Below, piece after piece: positions 35,313-43,900 of a stretch of DNA of 64,000 nucleotides. Positions within the stretch are counted from its first letter, which is position 1; each line of letters begins with the position of its first letter. Below the pieces are notes generated by a model. The model was given only the letters and a program-made list of their open reading frames with translations, searched no databases and was not told where the DNA came from. Location of the stretch: positions 1 to 64,000 of the forward strand of contig JAFKFK010000024.1 of NCBI GenBank assembly GCA_017307275.1, read 5' to 3'. The stretch is from Alphaproteobacteria bacterium. GTDB taxonomy: Bacteria > Pseudomonadota > Alphaproteobacteria > Reyranellales > Reyranellaceae. The translations under genes were made by a program, and so were the position numbers.

Positions 35313-36896
35313 CTACGGCTGGATGTCGAGCCCCTTGTAGAGCGGGGCGCTGTAGATGCCATGAGCCCGCACGTTCTTGATGCTCTTCTTGGCGACCAGG
35401 AAGAGCCGCGAATGTGCGGCGGGAATCATCAACGCCTCGTCGTGCATCATGCGCTGCACGAGCTTGAAGTACTTCTCGCGCTCCGCGTCGGTGGTCGCGG
35501 TGCGGCCAGCTTCGAGGATGCGGTCGGTCTCGGGGTCGTTCCACATCATGCGGTTCGGCACCGGCCGGTTCTTGGAGTGATAGTAGAGATACATCTGGTC
35601 GCCCGCCGAGGTGTAAGGCACCGAGAGCGTCCAGATGTCGTAGTCCTGCTGCGCGATCTTCTGGAAGAACACCGTGGGATCCCAGGTCTGGATCTTGATG
35701 TCGATGCCGACGCCGCGCGCGGCGGCCTGCAGCACTTCCGACAGCTTGGGATTCTGGCCCACGGTGTAGGAGTACATCAGCAGTTCGAGCTTCTTGCCGT
35801 CCTTGTAGCGGAAGCCGCCCTCGCCCACCTTCCAGCCTGCCTCGTCGAGCAGCTTCTTGGAAAGCTCGGGATCGCGCTTGGTCAGCACGTCGAGCGTGGC
35901 CGGCTCGAAGTCGAGCGCCTTCGGGTGGACCAGCGAGCGTGCCGTCTCGGCCTGGCCGAAGAAGATCGCCTTGTTGATCTCCTCGCGATCGACCAGATGG
36001 GCCAGCGCCTTGCGCACCCGCTTGTCCTGCAGGTTCTCGCGCGTGCTCTTCAGGCCCCAGTAGTACATCGCGAAGTCGGCGGTCGGCTCGTAGACGGTGA
36101 GGTTCGGCGCCTTCTTCAGGCTCTCGATCGCCTGCAACGGGTTCCAGTGGCAGAAGTCGGCCTGGCCCGAGAGCATGGTGGCGATGCGTGTCGTCTCTTC
36201 CGGCACGATGCGCCAGATCATCTTCTCGTACTTCACCGGCCCCTTGTCGCGGTAGACGCCGGTCGGCCCCCACTTGTAGGCATCGTGCCGCTTCAGCACG
36301 AGATCCTTGCGCGGCTGCCAGCTCTCCCAGCAGAGCGGCCCGGTACCGTCGAATCCCTTGACACCGAAATCGGCGCCCAGCGCCTCGACATTCTCCTTGT
36401 TGATGATGGTCGCGGCGAAGTTCGCGAGATCGACCAGCAGTTCGGAATGCGGCCGCTTCAGCTTGTAGACCAGGGTGTAGGGATCGGGTGCCGTCAGGCT
36501 GTCGATCTCGCCCAGCCGCCAGTAGAACGGCCACTTGGCCGAGGGGTCCGCCAGTCGCGTGAAGGAGTAGATGACGTCGTCGGCCGTGAACTTCTTGCCG
36601 CTGCAGAAGGTCACGTCGTCGCGCAGCTTGAACGTATAGGTCAGCCGGTCGTCGGAGATGGTCCACGACTTGGCCAGAAGTGGATGAACGTTCTTCAAGT
36701 CCCAGTCGAGCGCCACCAGCGTATCGCCCATCATAAACATGGGATGCCCCATGCCGCTCGATGTATTGCTGTGGGGATCGTATTTCGGTGCATCCTGGGA
36801 CCGGATGTTCACCAACGTCTGCGCCGCAGCCGGTGCCGAGAACGCGCACCAACCCATCGCGAGCGCCAACACGGCGCCCGTTGCTCCCTTGATCAT
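35313..36896 (-). CDS. ABC transporter substrate-binding protein, SBP_bac_5 (oligopeptide/nickel type)
   Basis: 527 residues with a signal peptide ending PAAAQ (~26) and the family-5 fold: DTLVALDWDLKNVHPLLAKSW, DDRLTYTFKLRDDVTF-SGKKFTADDVIYSF, the long lobe-II region, and DIWTLSVPYTSAGDQ-LYYHSKNRP near the ligand site. It captures a peptide or similar solute in the periplasm. No permease or ATPase gene is adjacent, so it is an orphan receptor. GGGAGGAAAC precedes ATG 36896. It is flanked by the two STAS-like paralogues. Confidence 0.9.
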   Translation of the reverse strand: MIKGATGAVLALAMGWCAFSAPAAAQTLVNIRSQDAPKYDPHSNTSSGMGHPMFMMGDTLVALDWDLKNVHPLLAKSWTISDDRLTYTFKLRDDVTFCSGKKFTADDVIYSFTRLADPSAKWPFYWRLGEIDSLTAPDPYTLVYKLKRPHSELLVDLANFAATIINKENVEALGADFGVKGFDGTGPLCWESWQPRKDLVLKRHDAYKWGPTGVYRDKGPVKYEKMIWRIVPEETTRIATMLSGQADFCHWNPLQAIESLKKAPNLTVYEPTADFAMYYWGLKSTRENLQDKRVRKALAHLVDREEINKAIFFGQAETARSLVHPKALDFEPATLDVLTKRDPELSKKLLDEAGWKVGEGGFRYKDGKKLELLMYSYTVGQNPKLSEVLQAAARGVGIDIKIQTWDPTVFFQKIAQQDYDIWTLSVPYTSAGDQMYLYYHSKNRPVPNRMMWNDPETDRILEAGRTATTDAEREKYFKLVQRMMHDEALMIPAAHSRLFLVAKKSIKNVRAHGIYSAPLYKGLDIQP

Positions 36897-37008
36897 GCGT
36901 TTCCTCCCGCCGGTGTTTCCCGGCTATGGGAGGAGCCTAACCGCTGGACGCGCGATCGTGAAGGCCATCCACTGGAGCGGGCCACCCCGGACCGGCTAAA
37001 GTCGAGGG

Positions 37009-37398
37009 ATGCCGATCATCTACACTATCGACCACAAGGAGCGCCTTGTGCTGGCGCGGGCCGAGGGCATCATCACCCTGAAGGATATCGAGGACTTCTC
37101 CGACGACATCGTCGCGCAGGATGCCCTCGCCTATCGCAAGCTGTTCGACGGCACCAATGCGGCCGGCACCTACGACGACAACGATGTGATGATCCTGGCG
37201 GCACGGGCCAGCGCCTATGCCACGCTGACGCGGCGCGGCCGGCTGGCGCTGGTGCCGCGACGCAACGCCGTGCCGGACCTCGCCGAGCGCTACATCAATC
37301 TCGGCAAGTTCGAGGGCCGCGCCCGGGTCTATCGCACCCGCGAAGAGGCGCTCGAATGGCTGAACAGCCCCGAAACCGAGTCCGACTCGGAGACCTGA
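37009..37398 (+). CDS. STAS/SpoIIAA-like protein (copy 2)
   Basis: 129 residues, clear paralogue of 34748-35122: IIYTIDHKERLVLARAEGIITLKDIEDFSDDIVAQDALAYRKLFDGTNA aligns with the other copy strand for strand, ending in EEALEWLNS plus an acidic tail. The C-terminal tail ESDSET is specific. Cytoplasmic, function unknown. The first copy of the DUF934-derived repeat begins one base after its stop. Confidence 0.55.
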   Translation: MPIIYTIDHKERLVLARAEGIITLKDIEDFSDDIVAQDALAYRKLFDGTNAAGTYDDNDVMILAARASAYATLTRRGRLALVPRRNAVPDLAERYINLGKFEGRARVYRTREEALEWLNSPETESDSET

Positions 37399-37535
37399 CC
37401 GGCTAGGCCGCCGGGCCGGTATGGTCGAGCCGCAGCCGCGAGGCCGGCACGCGGCCATCCTCGGTCGGCTGGTAGACCACGCTGAACGAGGTGCGCGCCT
37501 TGGCCAGCGCTTCCTCGAAACCCTTCTGCTCGCTC
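37399..37535 (+). repeat. left direct repeat of the DUF934 island (displaced DUF934 3' end)
   Basis: 137 bp matching 39821-39957 with about eight mismatches and no gaps, by eye. On the reverse strand it would encode the last ~44 residues of DUF934 (ending SRLRLDHTGPAA), but it has no start. Right after it the sequence turns AT-rich. Confidence 0.85.
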
Positions 37536-37671
37536 AGTATTTTATACCCATCACTCACATATCCACAGGATAACCAATTGAATATATTGATTTTATGCCT
37601 TCAAATTTTCTACTTGGAACAAAATAAAAACACCTGAATACTGAAGTCGGCGCCATAATCCGCGGTGGTAC

Positions 37672-38715
37672 ATGGACACGTCGACAGATCTGGTTTCGGT
37701 AAGCACCCCCTCGAGTGTCCTGCCGTCTTCATCCGTCCCAACGCGCGTTTCTCCAGAGCTCGCACAACATATGTTGGTGTTCCACCCGCACTTGACGAGA
37801 AAGTTGGTCGAGATCGAGCGTAATCAAACTCGGTTCGTTCATTACACCAGCGCCGAGGTCGCACTCACCATTCTCAAGACTGGCAAAGTGTGGATGCGCC
37901 AAGCGTCATGTATGAACGACGTCTTGGAAGTTGAGCATGGCTTTCAATGCCTAAGCAAAGCCTACAAAGGTCCACACGGAGAGCGCCTTCGCAAGACGCT
38001 CGACAGTCGATTCCCAGGAATAGTTAAAGAGATCGAAAAGCAGTTCGACGACTCTTTGAATACTCTGCGCTATGAGACCTTCATCACATGCCTGTCCGAA
38101 CATGCAGGCGAAGGACACGAATACGAAGACCAATACGGCCGTGGCTCTATGTGGCGTGCGTACGGCAGAGGGAAAGGCGTTGCCCTTGTAATCAAACAGG
38201 ACCCATTCTGGACTACGTCGACCGCATTGGGTGCCTTTACCAGCCCCGTCGCCTACCTCAATGACGAAGGCTTCGCTGACGAACTCGCGATTCTTGCCAA
38301 CAATCTTGACGCTCACTCTGCCTATCTCGATCAAATCGGCCGAGATTGGACACGACACTCCATTCTCCAAGCTTTCCATTTCGCTTCGGTGTCCACTAAG
38401 CATCCCGGCTTCAGCGAGGAGCGAGAGTGGCGTGTCATTAGCTCGAAAGCGCTTCCATTTGCCTGTCCACTCACCAAGACGATCGAGTGTGTCGCAGGAA
38501 TCCCGCAGGCTGTCCTACAGCTCGAGCTAAAGAACGACCACGGCATGAACAACATGACAGTGCCAGAGCTGCTCGACCGAGTGATTATCGGTCCGACCGA
38601 ATATCCATACCCAGTGTACGACGCATTTCTGACCGCAATGGGTGAAGCTGAGATACCGGAGCATCACAAGAAGCTATTCGTTTCCCACGTCCCTTTGCGA
38701 GCCACAGCAACGTAG
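37672..38715 (+). CDS. DUF2971 domain protein (island gene 1)
   Basis: 347 residues. FVHYTSAEVALTILKTGKVWMRQASCMNDVLEVEHG is the hallmark opening of DUF2971 (YTS, then W-R and MND), and EEREWRVI appears in the second half, where family members have a conserved E-W-R. The fold is probably related to ADP-ribosyltransferase-like toxins, but that is my inference. Base composition is visibly lower in GC than neighbours and codon choice is less GC3-biased, pointing to recent transfer. An AT-rich leader of ~135 bp precedes ATG 37672. DUF2971 genes are frequent in accessory and anti-phage islands. Confidence 0.7.
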   Translation: MDTSTDLVSVSTPSSVLPSSSVPTRVSPELAQHMLVFHPHLTRKLVEIERNQTRFVHYTSAEVALTILKTGKVWMRQASCMNDVLEVEHGFQCLSKAYKGPHGERLRKTLDSRFPGIVKEIEKQFDDSLNTLRYETFITCLSEHAGEGHEYEDQYGRGSMWRAYGRGKGVALVIKQDPFWTTSTALGAFTSPVAYLNDEGFADELAILANNLDAHSAYLDQIGRDWTRHSILQAFHFASVSTKHPGFSEEREWRVISSKALPFACPLTKTIECVAGIPQAVLQLELKNDHGMNNMTVPELLDRVIIGPTEYPYPVYDAFLTAMGEAEIPEHHKKLFVSHVPLRATAT

Positions 38716-38779
38716 GACGCGGCCATTCAATTCACTCTGAGAGGCTTTCAGTCGAAACTGATCGAAGGAGGCAGAGTTT

Positions 38780-39820
38780 ATGAGCAGCGTACCACTGCCT
38801 AGCGCACTCAAATTCTCACAAGCCGATATCGAGCTGCTTTCGCGGCGCACCATCAGCAGAAATCCTGAGGCTGAGCCCGGTGTACTGGAGGCTATCCCTG
38901 CGGAATTTCCCGATCCAAACATCGAGCTGAAATATCACTTGTCCCGAGGCATGGAGGTTCGGTGCCGCCACTGTCGAAATGTGGGCAAGCAGCCTAATCA
39001 CCTACGAGGCTTCGTCGTACGCTCGTCCAATGGCAAAGCCATTTTGGTTGGAAGCACCTGCGGAGCGAAGCACTACGGCGACAAATGGGGCGTCATCAAA
39101 GGCACGTGGGATAGGGCCGAAGATCGACGTCGCACCATAGAGCGGCTTATGGACCTCGAGCAGGTTTGGCCGAATATCCGGACCGAAGTATTCCGCGTTC
39201 TTCACGGCCCGGTGTGGGCAGCTCACGACACTCTGCTCAAAAGCTTTCAAGACAATTTGCCTGAACTGAACAAGTACCTATTCAAGATTCTCGTGGAACG
39301 CGAAGGCGATCTCTACGTCATGGAACGATATCGTGACCTGAAGGCGGAGGAGAAGCTGCCTGAAGATAGCCGAAAGAAAATCTTCAAGTGGCGAGAGAAG
39401 CCGATGGGCTCACTTCAGGGGCGCGAGTTTCTCTTTGGCGTTGCGAATCTGAAATCCCGATTTGGAGAGCTGTTCAACAAGCTGTGCGCACAGGTTGAAG
39501 AGCTTCGAAAGCTTGGGTCAGATCTTACGACGGCTCAACTCAAGTATCGGCTTGCCCAAGTGGCTAATAGCATAGCTCACATCAAGAGTTCGCTTTCTCG
39601 AGTGCGCTCCCTTCAGGGCTTTATGGAGCCACACCACATTCGCCGAGTGTGCGATTGCACCAATGATTGGCACAAACATGCAGGCCATAATGATCGGTAC
39701 AACTTTGATGGTCGCTCTATCGTTTGGTCCAAAGCAGATCAAACCCCTTCAGCGAAGTGTCCGATCGGGACGGTGGACGTCCCATCCACTACAAGATTGG
39801 ACCTCTATGCCGGGCCGTAG
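38780..39820 (+). CDS. hypothetical zinc-ribbon-like protein (island gene 2)
   Basis: 346 residues, no family recognised. Residues ~55-100 contain VRCRHCRNVG and GSTCGAKHYG, a CxxC...C...H arrangement that could bind zinc. A mostly helical middle (~110-290) with many charged residues follows, suggesting coiled-coil or nucleic-acid contact. A second CDCTNDWHKH lies near the C-terminus. AAGGAGG stands ideally before ATG 38780. Its stop codon ends at 39820, and the right-hand DUF934 repeat begins at the next base, so the gene belongs to the inserted segment. Lower GC than the chromosome. Confidence 0.6.
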   Translation: MSSVPLPSALKFSQADIELLSRRTISRNPEAEPGVLEAIPAEFPDPNIELKYHLSRGMEVRCRHCRNVGKQPNHLRGFVVRSSNGKAILVGSTCGAKHYGDKWGVIKGTWDRAEDRRRTIERLMDLEQVWPNIRTEVFRVLHGPVWAAHDTLLKSFQDNLPELNKYLFKILVEREGDLYVMERYRDLKAEEKLPEDSRKKIFKWREKPMGSLQGREFLFGVANLKSRFGELFNKLCAQVEELRKLGSDLTTAQLKYRLAQVANSIAHIKSSLSRVRSLQGFMEPHHIRRVCDCTNDWHKHAGHNDRYNFDGRSIVWSKADQTPSAKCPIGTVDVPSTTRLDLYAGP

Positions 39821-39957
39821 CCGGCTAGGCCGCCGGGCCGGTATGGTCGAGCCGCAGCCGCGAGGCCGGCACGCGGCCGTCTTCGGCGGGCTGGTAGACG
39901 ACGCTGAACAAGGTGCGCGCCTTGGCCAGCGCTTCCTCGAACCCCTTCTGCTCGCTC
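39821..39957 (+). repeat. right direct repeat of the DUF934 island (functional DUF934 3' end)
   Basis: Partner of 37399-37535. This copy is part of the intact DUF934 gene and supplies its stop codon. Confidence 0.85.
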
Positions 39958-40265
39958 TCGAACGAGTCGAAGCCGCAGCGCAGCATGAACGGGATCTGAT
40001 CCTGCAGCACGCCGCCGGTGGCGCGCAGCTCGCCGCGATAGCCCAGGCGGCCGCGCAGCAGGCGGGCCTGGCTGTAGGCGCGGCCATCGCTGAACTTGGG
40101 GAAGTTGAGCACGATCAGGCGCAGGCGGCCCACATGCGGCGCCAGGTCCTCGACCGGATCGGTGTTGCTGAGCGACACCGCCGGCCACTCGGGCCGCGAC
40201 TGCCAGTCGGCAAAGCTCAACGCGACGAAAGACGCGGGCAGGCCCGCTTCGCTAAACAGCGGCAT
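39825..40265 (-). CDS. DUF934 domain protein of the sulfite-reduction cluster
   Basis: 146 residues: a small protein regularly found beside assimilatory sulfite reductase in alphaproteobacteria. Blocks RLRLIVLNFPKFSDGRAYSQARLLRGRLGYRGELRATGGVLQDQIPFMLRCGFDSFE are the family core. It may help electron delivery or siroheme-enzyme function. ATG 40265 overlaps the 3' end of the reductase gene by 14 bp. Its last 44 codons are duplicated at 37399, and the next gene in usual clusters, cysH, is not seen here, where the island is inserted instead. Confidence 0.85.
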   Translation of the reverse strand: MPLFSEAGLPASFVALSFADWQSRPEWPAVSLSNTDPVEDLAPHVGRLRLIVLNFPKFSDGRAYSQARLLRGRLGYRGELRATGGVLQDQIPFMLRCGFDSFESEQKGFEEALAKARTLFSVVYQPAEDGRVPASRLRLDHTGPAA

Positions 40266-41925
40266 AGACACGCTCCTTGAAAGGCTTGGCGCCAACACGG
40301 CGGTAGGTATCGACGAAGCGCTCGCCGGCGCTGCGGGTGTCGAGATAGGTGGCGACCAGCGCATCGACCGCTTCCACGACCTTGTCGGCCGTCACGGCCG
40401 GGCCGAGGATCGTGCCGATCGCGGTCTTGCCGAAGTCGACGTCGCCGCCGAGGCTGAGCTGGTAGAGTTCGACGCCGTTCTTGTCGACGCCGAGAATGCC
40501 GATATGGCCAACGTGATGATGGCCGCAGGCATTGATGCAGCCCGAAATCTTGATCTTGAGATCGCCGATATCGTGCTGCTGCGCCAGCCCTGCGAAGTGC
40601 GTGGAGATACGCTGCGCCACCGGGATCGAGCGCGCATTGGCCAGCGCGCAGTAGTCGAGGCCGGGGCACGCGATGATGTCGGTGATCTTGCCGACATTGG
40701 CTTCGGCAAAGCCCAATGCCGCCAGCGACTTGTAGACCTTCGGCAGATCGTCGAGGGCGACATGCGGGAAGATCAGGTTCTGCTCGTGGCTAACCCGGAT
40801 CTCGCCCTGGCTGTAGGCGTCGGCGATGTCGGCGACGCCGTCCATCTGAGCCGCACTCGCGTCGCCCGGCGGCGAGCCCGCGGGCTTCAGCGACGCCGTC
40901 ACGATGGCATGGCCCTGCACCCGATGAGGCGCGACGTTCGACTTGAGCCACAGCGCGAACTCCGGGTTCGACAGGCGCTCGGCCTCGACCTGCCCCGAGA
41001 TGGCCGGACGTTCGGCCAGCACCGGCGGTGCGAACTGCTCGGCAATCGCCTCGATAGTCTCGGCCGGCAGGCGCAGCGCGCTGTCGCGGATCGAGGCGTA
41101 CTCGGCCTCGACCTCCTCGCGCATCTTCTCCGCGCCGATCTCGTGCACCAAAATCTTGATGCGCGCCTTGTAGAGGTTGTCGCGGCGACCGTAGCGGTTG
41201 TAGACGCGCAACGTCGCTTCGAGATAGGCCAGCAGCTCGTCGCGCGGCAGGAACTCGCGCAAGGTCTTGCCGATCATCGGCGTGCGGCCGAGGCCACCGC
41301 CTACGATCACCTCGAAGCCCACCTCGCCCTGCTCGTTCCTCCACAGACGCAGGCCGATATCGTGCACGCGCACAGCGGCGCGGTCGTTGGGCGAGCCCGT
41401 GATGGCGATCTTGAACTTGCGCGGCAGGAAGCTGAACTCGGGATGCAAAGTCGACCACTGGCGCACGATCTCGCACCAGATGCGCGGGTCCTCGATCTCG
41501 TCGATCGCCGCGCCGGCAAAGTGATCGGCCGTGACGTTGCGGATGCAGTTGCCGCTGGTCTGCATGGCGTGCATGTCGACTTCGGCCAATGCCGCCAGCG
41601 CGTCCGGTGCATCCTCCAGCTTGATCCAGTTGAGCTGCAGGTTCTGGCGCGTCGTGAAGTGGCCGTAGCCACGGTCGTACTTGCGCGAAATCTCCGCGAG
41701 CTTGCGCAACTGATGCGACGCCAGGGTCCCGTAGGGAATGGCGATGCGCAGCATGTAGGCGTGGAGCTGCAGATAGAGGCCGTTGGTGAGGCGCAGCGGC
41801 TTGAACTGCTCCTCGGTCAGCTCACCCGCGATTCGGCGGCGCACCTGGTCGCGGAACTGATCGACGCGCTCGGCGACCAGCGTCCTGTCGTAGTCGTCGT
41901 AACGGTAAAAATGAGTGTCAGGCAT
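40252..41925 (-). CDS. cysI: nitrite/sulfite reductase hemoprotein subunit
   Basis: 557 residues, normal for siroheme/[4Fe-4S] sulfite reductase. The four cluster cysteines appear as CPGLDYC (~419-425) and CINAC (~461-465, in SGCINACGHH). RQNLQLNWIKLEDAPD and SGNCIRNVTADHFAG are the ferredoxin-like half-domains with siroheme contacts, and GGGLGRTPMIG is conserved. It reduces sulfite to sulfide for cysteine synthesis. ATG 41925 gives the canonical MPDTHFYRYDDYD start and overlaps the DUF2849 stop by 8 bp. Operon order: microprotein, cysG, DUF2849, cysI, DUF934. Confidence 0.92.
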   Translation of the reverse strand: MPDTHFYRYDDYDRTLVAERVDQFRDQVRRRIAGELTEEQFKPLRLTNGLYLQLHAYMLRIAIPYGTLASHQLRKLAEISRKYDRGYGHFTTRQNLQLNWIKLEDAPDALAALAEVDMHAMQTSGNCIRNVTADHFAGAAIDEIEDPRIWCEIVRQWSTLHPEFSFLPRKFKIAITGSPNDRAAVRVHDIGLRLWRNEQGEVGFEVIVGGGLGRTPMIGKTLREFLPRDELLAYLEATLRVYNRYGRRDNLYKARIKILVHEIGAEKMREEVEAEYASIRDSALRLPAETIEAIAEQFAPPVLAERPAISGQVEAERLSNPEFALWLKSNVAPHRVQGHAIVTASLKPAGSPPGDASAAQMDGVADIADAYSQGEIRVSHEQNLIFPHVALDDLPKVYKSLAALGFAEANVGKITDIIACPGLDYCALANARSIPVAQRISTHFAGLAQQHDIGDLKIKISGCINACGHHHVGHIGILGVDKNGVELYQLSLGGDVDFGKTAIGTILGPAVTADKVVEAVDALVATYLDTRSAGERFVDTYRRVGAKPFKERVYAAV

Positions 41926-42232
41926 AACGCACCGCTTCCGCCGCAATGGCGTCGAAGGTGAGCCCCGAAGCGCGGATTTTTTCGCGCAGGGAGAGCGGCT
42001 CGATCACGCCGGCATCGTCTTCCGAGACGGCGACAAGGAACGGATCGACCACCGTGAAGCTCTCGGCACGCGCGCGCTCCAGCAGGATTTCCGCGCCGCG
42101 CGGATCGCGCGCGATGGCGGCATGCTCCAGCCGGTCGGTCCACTGGCCGGCATCGTCGAGCCACACCACCATGCCGTCGACCAGACGATTGGCGGACGCG
42201 ACCTGCAGATCACCGCTGAGATTCTTGGCCAT
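41918..42232 (-). CDS. DUF2849 domain protein
   Basis: 104 residues. GDLQVASANRLVDGMVVWLDDAGQWTDRLEHAAIARD is the DUF2849 core, a small protein confined to sulfite-assimilation operons. Function unknown, perhaps an electron-transfer or assembly helper. Start ATG 42232 shares its A with the TGA of cysG (TGATG), and the 3' end overlaps cysI by 8 bp, so all are tightly coupled. Confidence 0.88.
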   Translation of the reverse strand: MAKNLSGDLQVASANRLVDGMVVWLDDAGQWTDRLEHAAIARDPRGAEILLERARAESFTVVDPFLVAVSEDDAGVIEPLSLREKIRASGLTFDAIAAEAVRYA

Positions 42233-43581
42233 CAGGACACCTGTGCAAACTGGGAGGGTTCGGCGGCGGCGGCATAAGCCGCGACGTCGCCCACGACGAT
42301 GAGACTGGGACCGGCGTCGCCGCGCTGGGAGTGAAGGGCGGCGAGCCGCGCCAGGTCCGAGAGACGGCCGGTCGAAACCCGCTGGTCGGGCCGCGTGCCG
42401 TTCTCGACGATGGCGACCGGCAGGTTGGGGTCGGAGCCGGCGTCCAGCAGTCGGTCGCGCACGGAAACGGCTTCCGAGGCGCCCATGTAGATCGCGAGCG
42501 TATGGCCTTCCGCGGCGAGCGCGGCCCAGGCGGGTTGCCTGGCGCCTGTGGCACTGTGGCCGCTGACGAAGGTCACGGCCGAGGCGATGCGGCGATGGGT
42601 GAGCGGAATGCCGGCGGACGCCGCGCAGCCGAGCGCCGCCGTGATGCCGGGGACGACCGTGTAGGCAAGGCCCGCCGCGCGGAGCGCATCGACTTCCTCG
42701 CCGCCGCGGCCGAACACGAAGGGATCGCCGGCCTTCAGCCGCACCACCGTCTGGCCAGCGGCCACGCGGCGCACCAGCTCGGCGTCGATGTCGGCCTGCG
42801 CCCAGCTCGGACGGCCTTTACGTTTGCCGACAGAAACGAACTCGGCGTCACGACGGGCGCGCGCCAGCACTTCCGGCGGCACGAGATCGTCGTGCAGGAT
42901 AGCGTCGGCCTCCTGCAGGAGCTGCGCGGCACGGAGCGTCAGCAGATCGGGGTCGCCCGGCCCGGCGCCGACGATATGCGCAATACCTTGCGAGACCTGA
43001 CGGCCGCGCGTGGCATCCAGATCGCTCAGCACGGCGCGACGGGCACCGGCCTCGTCGCCCTGCATCGCCAGACGCCCCGCCGGCCCTTCGACCAGACGAC
43101 GGAAGAAGGCGCGGCGGCGGCCGGGATCGACGATCAGCGCATTGACCTGCGAGCGGAACGTCGCGGCCAGCCGCGCCAAAGCACCGAGCTGTTGCGGCAA
43201 CGCCGCTTCGATGCGGCCGCGCAGGATGGTCGCCAGTGTCGGCGATGTGCCCCCGGTCGAGATGGCGACCACGACCTCGTCGCGATCGACGATGGCGGGC
43301 AGGATGAAATCGCAGAGCGCAGGCCGGTCGGCCACGTTCACCGGCACGCCGGCCTGCTTGGCCAGACGTTGTGCGGTGGTGTCGCTCTCGAGATCGCCGG
43401 TGGCGATGAAGGCCGCCGACGCACCGTGGAAGTCCTCGGCGCGGGCCTCGGCCGGGATGAGCCAGCTCACCTCGGCGCCGGCAGAGCGCGCGAGATCGGC
43501 GCGGCCCTGGGCCTTGGCCCCCTCGCCCACGACCACCACCCGGCGGCCGGCGAGATCGAAGAACAGCGGCAGATGTTTCAC
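42232..43581 (-). CDS. cysG: siroheme synthase CysG
   Basis: 449 residues joining two enzymes. The N-terminal third (LPLFFDLAGRRVVVVGEG, VNVADRPALCDFILPAIVDR, AISTGGTSPTLA) is precorrin-2 dehydrogenase/sirohydrochlorin ferrochelatase. The rest, VGAGPGDPDLLTLRAAQLL, VRLKAGDPFVFGRGGEE and GIPLTHR, is uroporphyrinogen-III C-methyltransferase. Together they make siroheme for the reductase encoded downstream. Start GTG 43581 is supported because it overlaps the TGA of an upstream 35-codon gene (GTGA) and matches the family N-terminus. Confidence 0.9.
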   Translation of the reverse strand: MKHLPLFFDLAGRRVVVVGEGAKAQGRADLARSAGAEVSWLIPAEARAEDFHGASAAFIATGDLESDTTAQRLAKQAGVPVNVADRPALCDFILPAIVDRDEVVVAISTGGTSPTLATILRGRIEAALPQQLGALARLAATFRSQVNALIVDPGRRRAFFRRLVEGPAGRLAMQGDEAGARRAVLSDLDATRGRQVSQGIAHIVGAGPGDPDLLTLRAAQLLQEADAILHDDLVPPEVLARARRDAEFVSVGKRKGRPSWAQADIDAELVRRVAAGQTVVRLKAGDPFVFGRGGEEVDALRAAGLAYTVVPGITAALGCAASAGIPLTHRRIASAVTFVSGHSATGARQPAWAALAAEGHTLAIYMGASEAVSVRDRLLDAGSDPNLPVAIVENGTRPDQRVSTGRLSDLARLAALHSQRGDAGPSLIVVGDVAAYAAAAEPSQFAQVS

Positions 43582-43685
43582 GAAACGGCGGCCCGCAGAG
43601 CGATGTTGAACGCCAGCATGCCGACGGCCTGGGAGACCGACAGGATCCACAAAATGGCTTCAGGTTTGCGCAGGATCTTGGACAT
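43578..43685 (-). CDS. 35-residue membrane microprotein leading the siroheme operon
   Basis: ATG 43685 preceded by AAAGGCGG (seven-base spacing) opens MSKILRKPEAILWILSVSQ, continues as one hydrophobic helix AVGMLAFNIALRAAVS and stops with TGA 43580-43578, overlapping the GTG of cysG. A basic N-terminus followed by a ~20-residue apolar segment fits a single-span inner-membrane peptide with cytosolic N-terminus. The overlap suggests it also couples cysG translation. Unrecognised family. Confidence 0.6.
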   Translation of the reverse strand: MSKILRKPEAILWILSVSQAVGMLAFNIALRAAVS

Positions 43686-43806
43686 GCTGGTACCGCCTTT
43701 GATCTGGCGATATCTCGCACATCCACCATGATTTGATTTCCCGAAGGTTTCCGCGAAGGCAGCATTTCTTGCCGTTCAAGACCCTGCGAAGGAAATTTTT
43801 GCTCCT

Positions 43807-43837
43807 CTTGAAGGCGGCTTTCCCGGGCCTAAATCAG
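43807..43837 (+). promoter_or_regulatory. RpoH (sigma-32)-type promoter of hsp20
   Basis: CTTG (43807-43810), 17 bp, then CCTAAATCAG (43828-43837) match the alphaproteobacterial RpoH pattern CTTG-N17/18-CYTATNTNNG with one mismatch. It lies ~64 bp upstream of ATG 43901. Confidence 0.6.
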
Positions 43838-43900
43838 GTGCGTTCCCAGTGCCCATCCGGGGCTGGGGCATCACAACATCGCTCAGGAGAGGATGATCAA

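Noticed and set aside
37556..37572. DnaA-box-like TATCCACAG in the island leader
   Set aside because: A single imperfect match in an AT-rich stretch; no cluster, no replication gene nearby.
43838..43900. ROSE-type RNA thermometer in the hsp20 leader
   Set aside because: A TCGCT precedes the ribosome site, but it is directly adjacent and cannot fold back on it; the leader after the inferred start is short. A GC-rich stem exists but does not mask the ribosome site.
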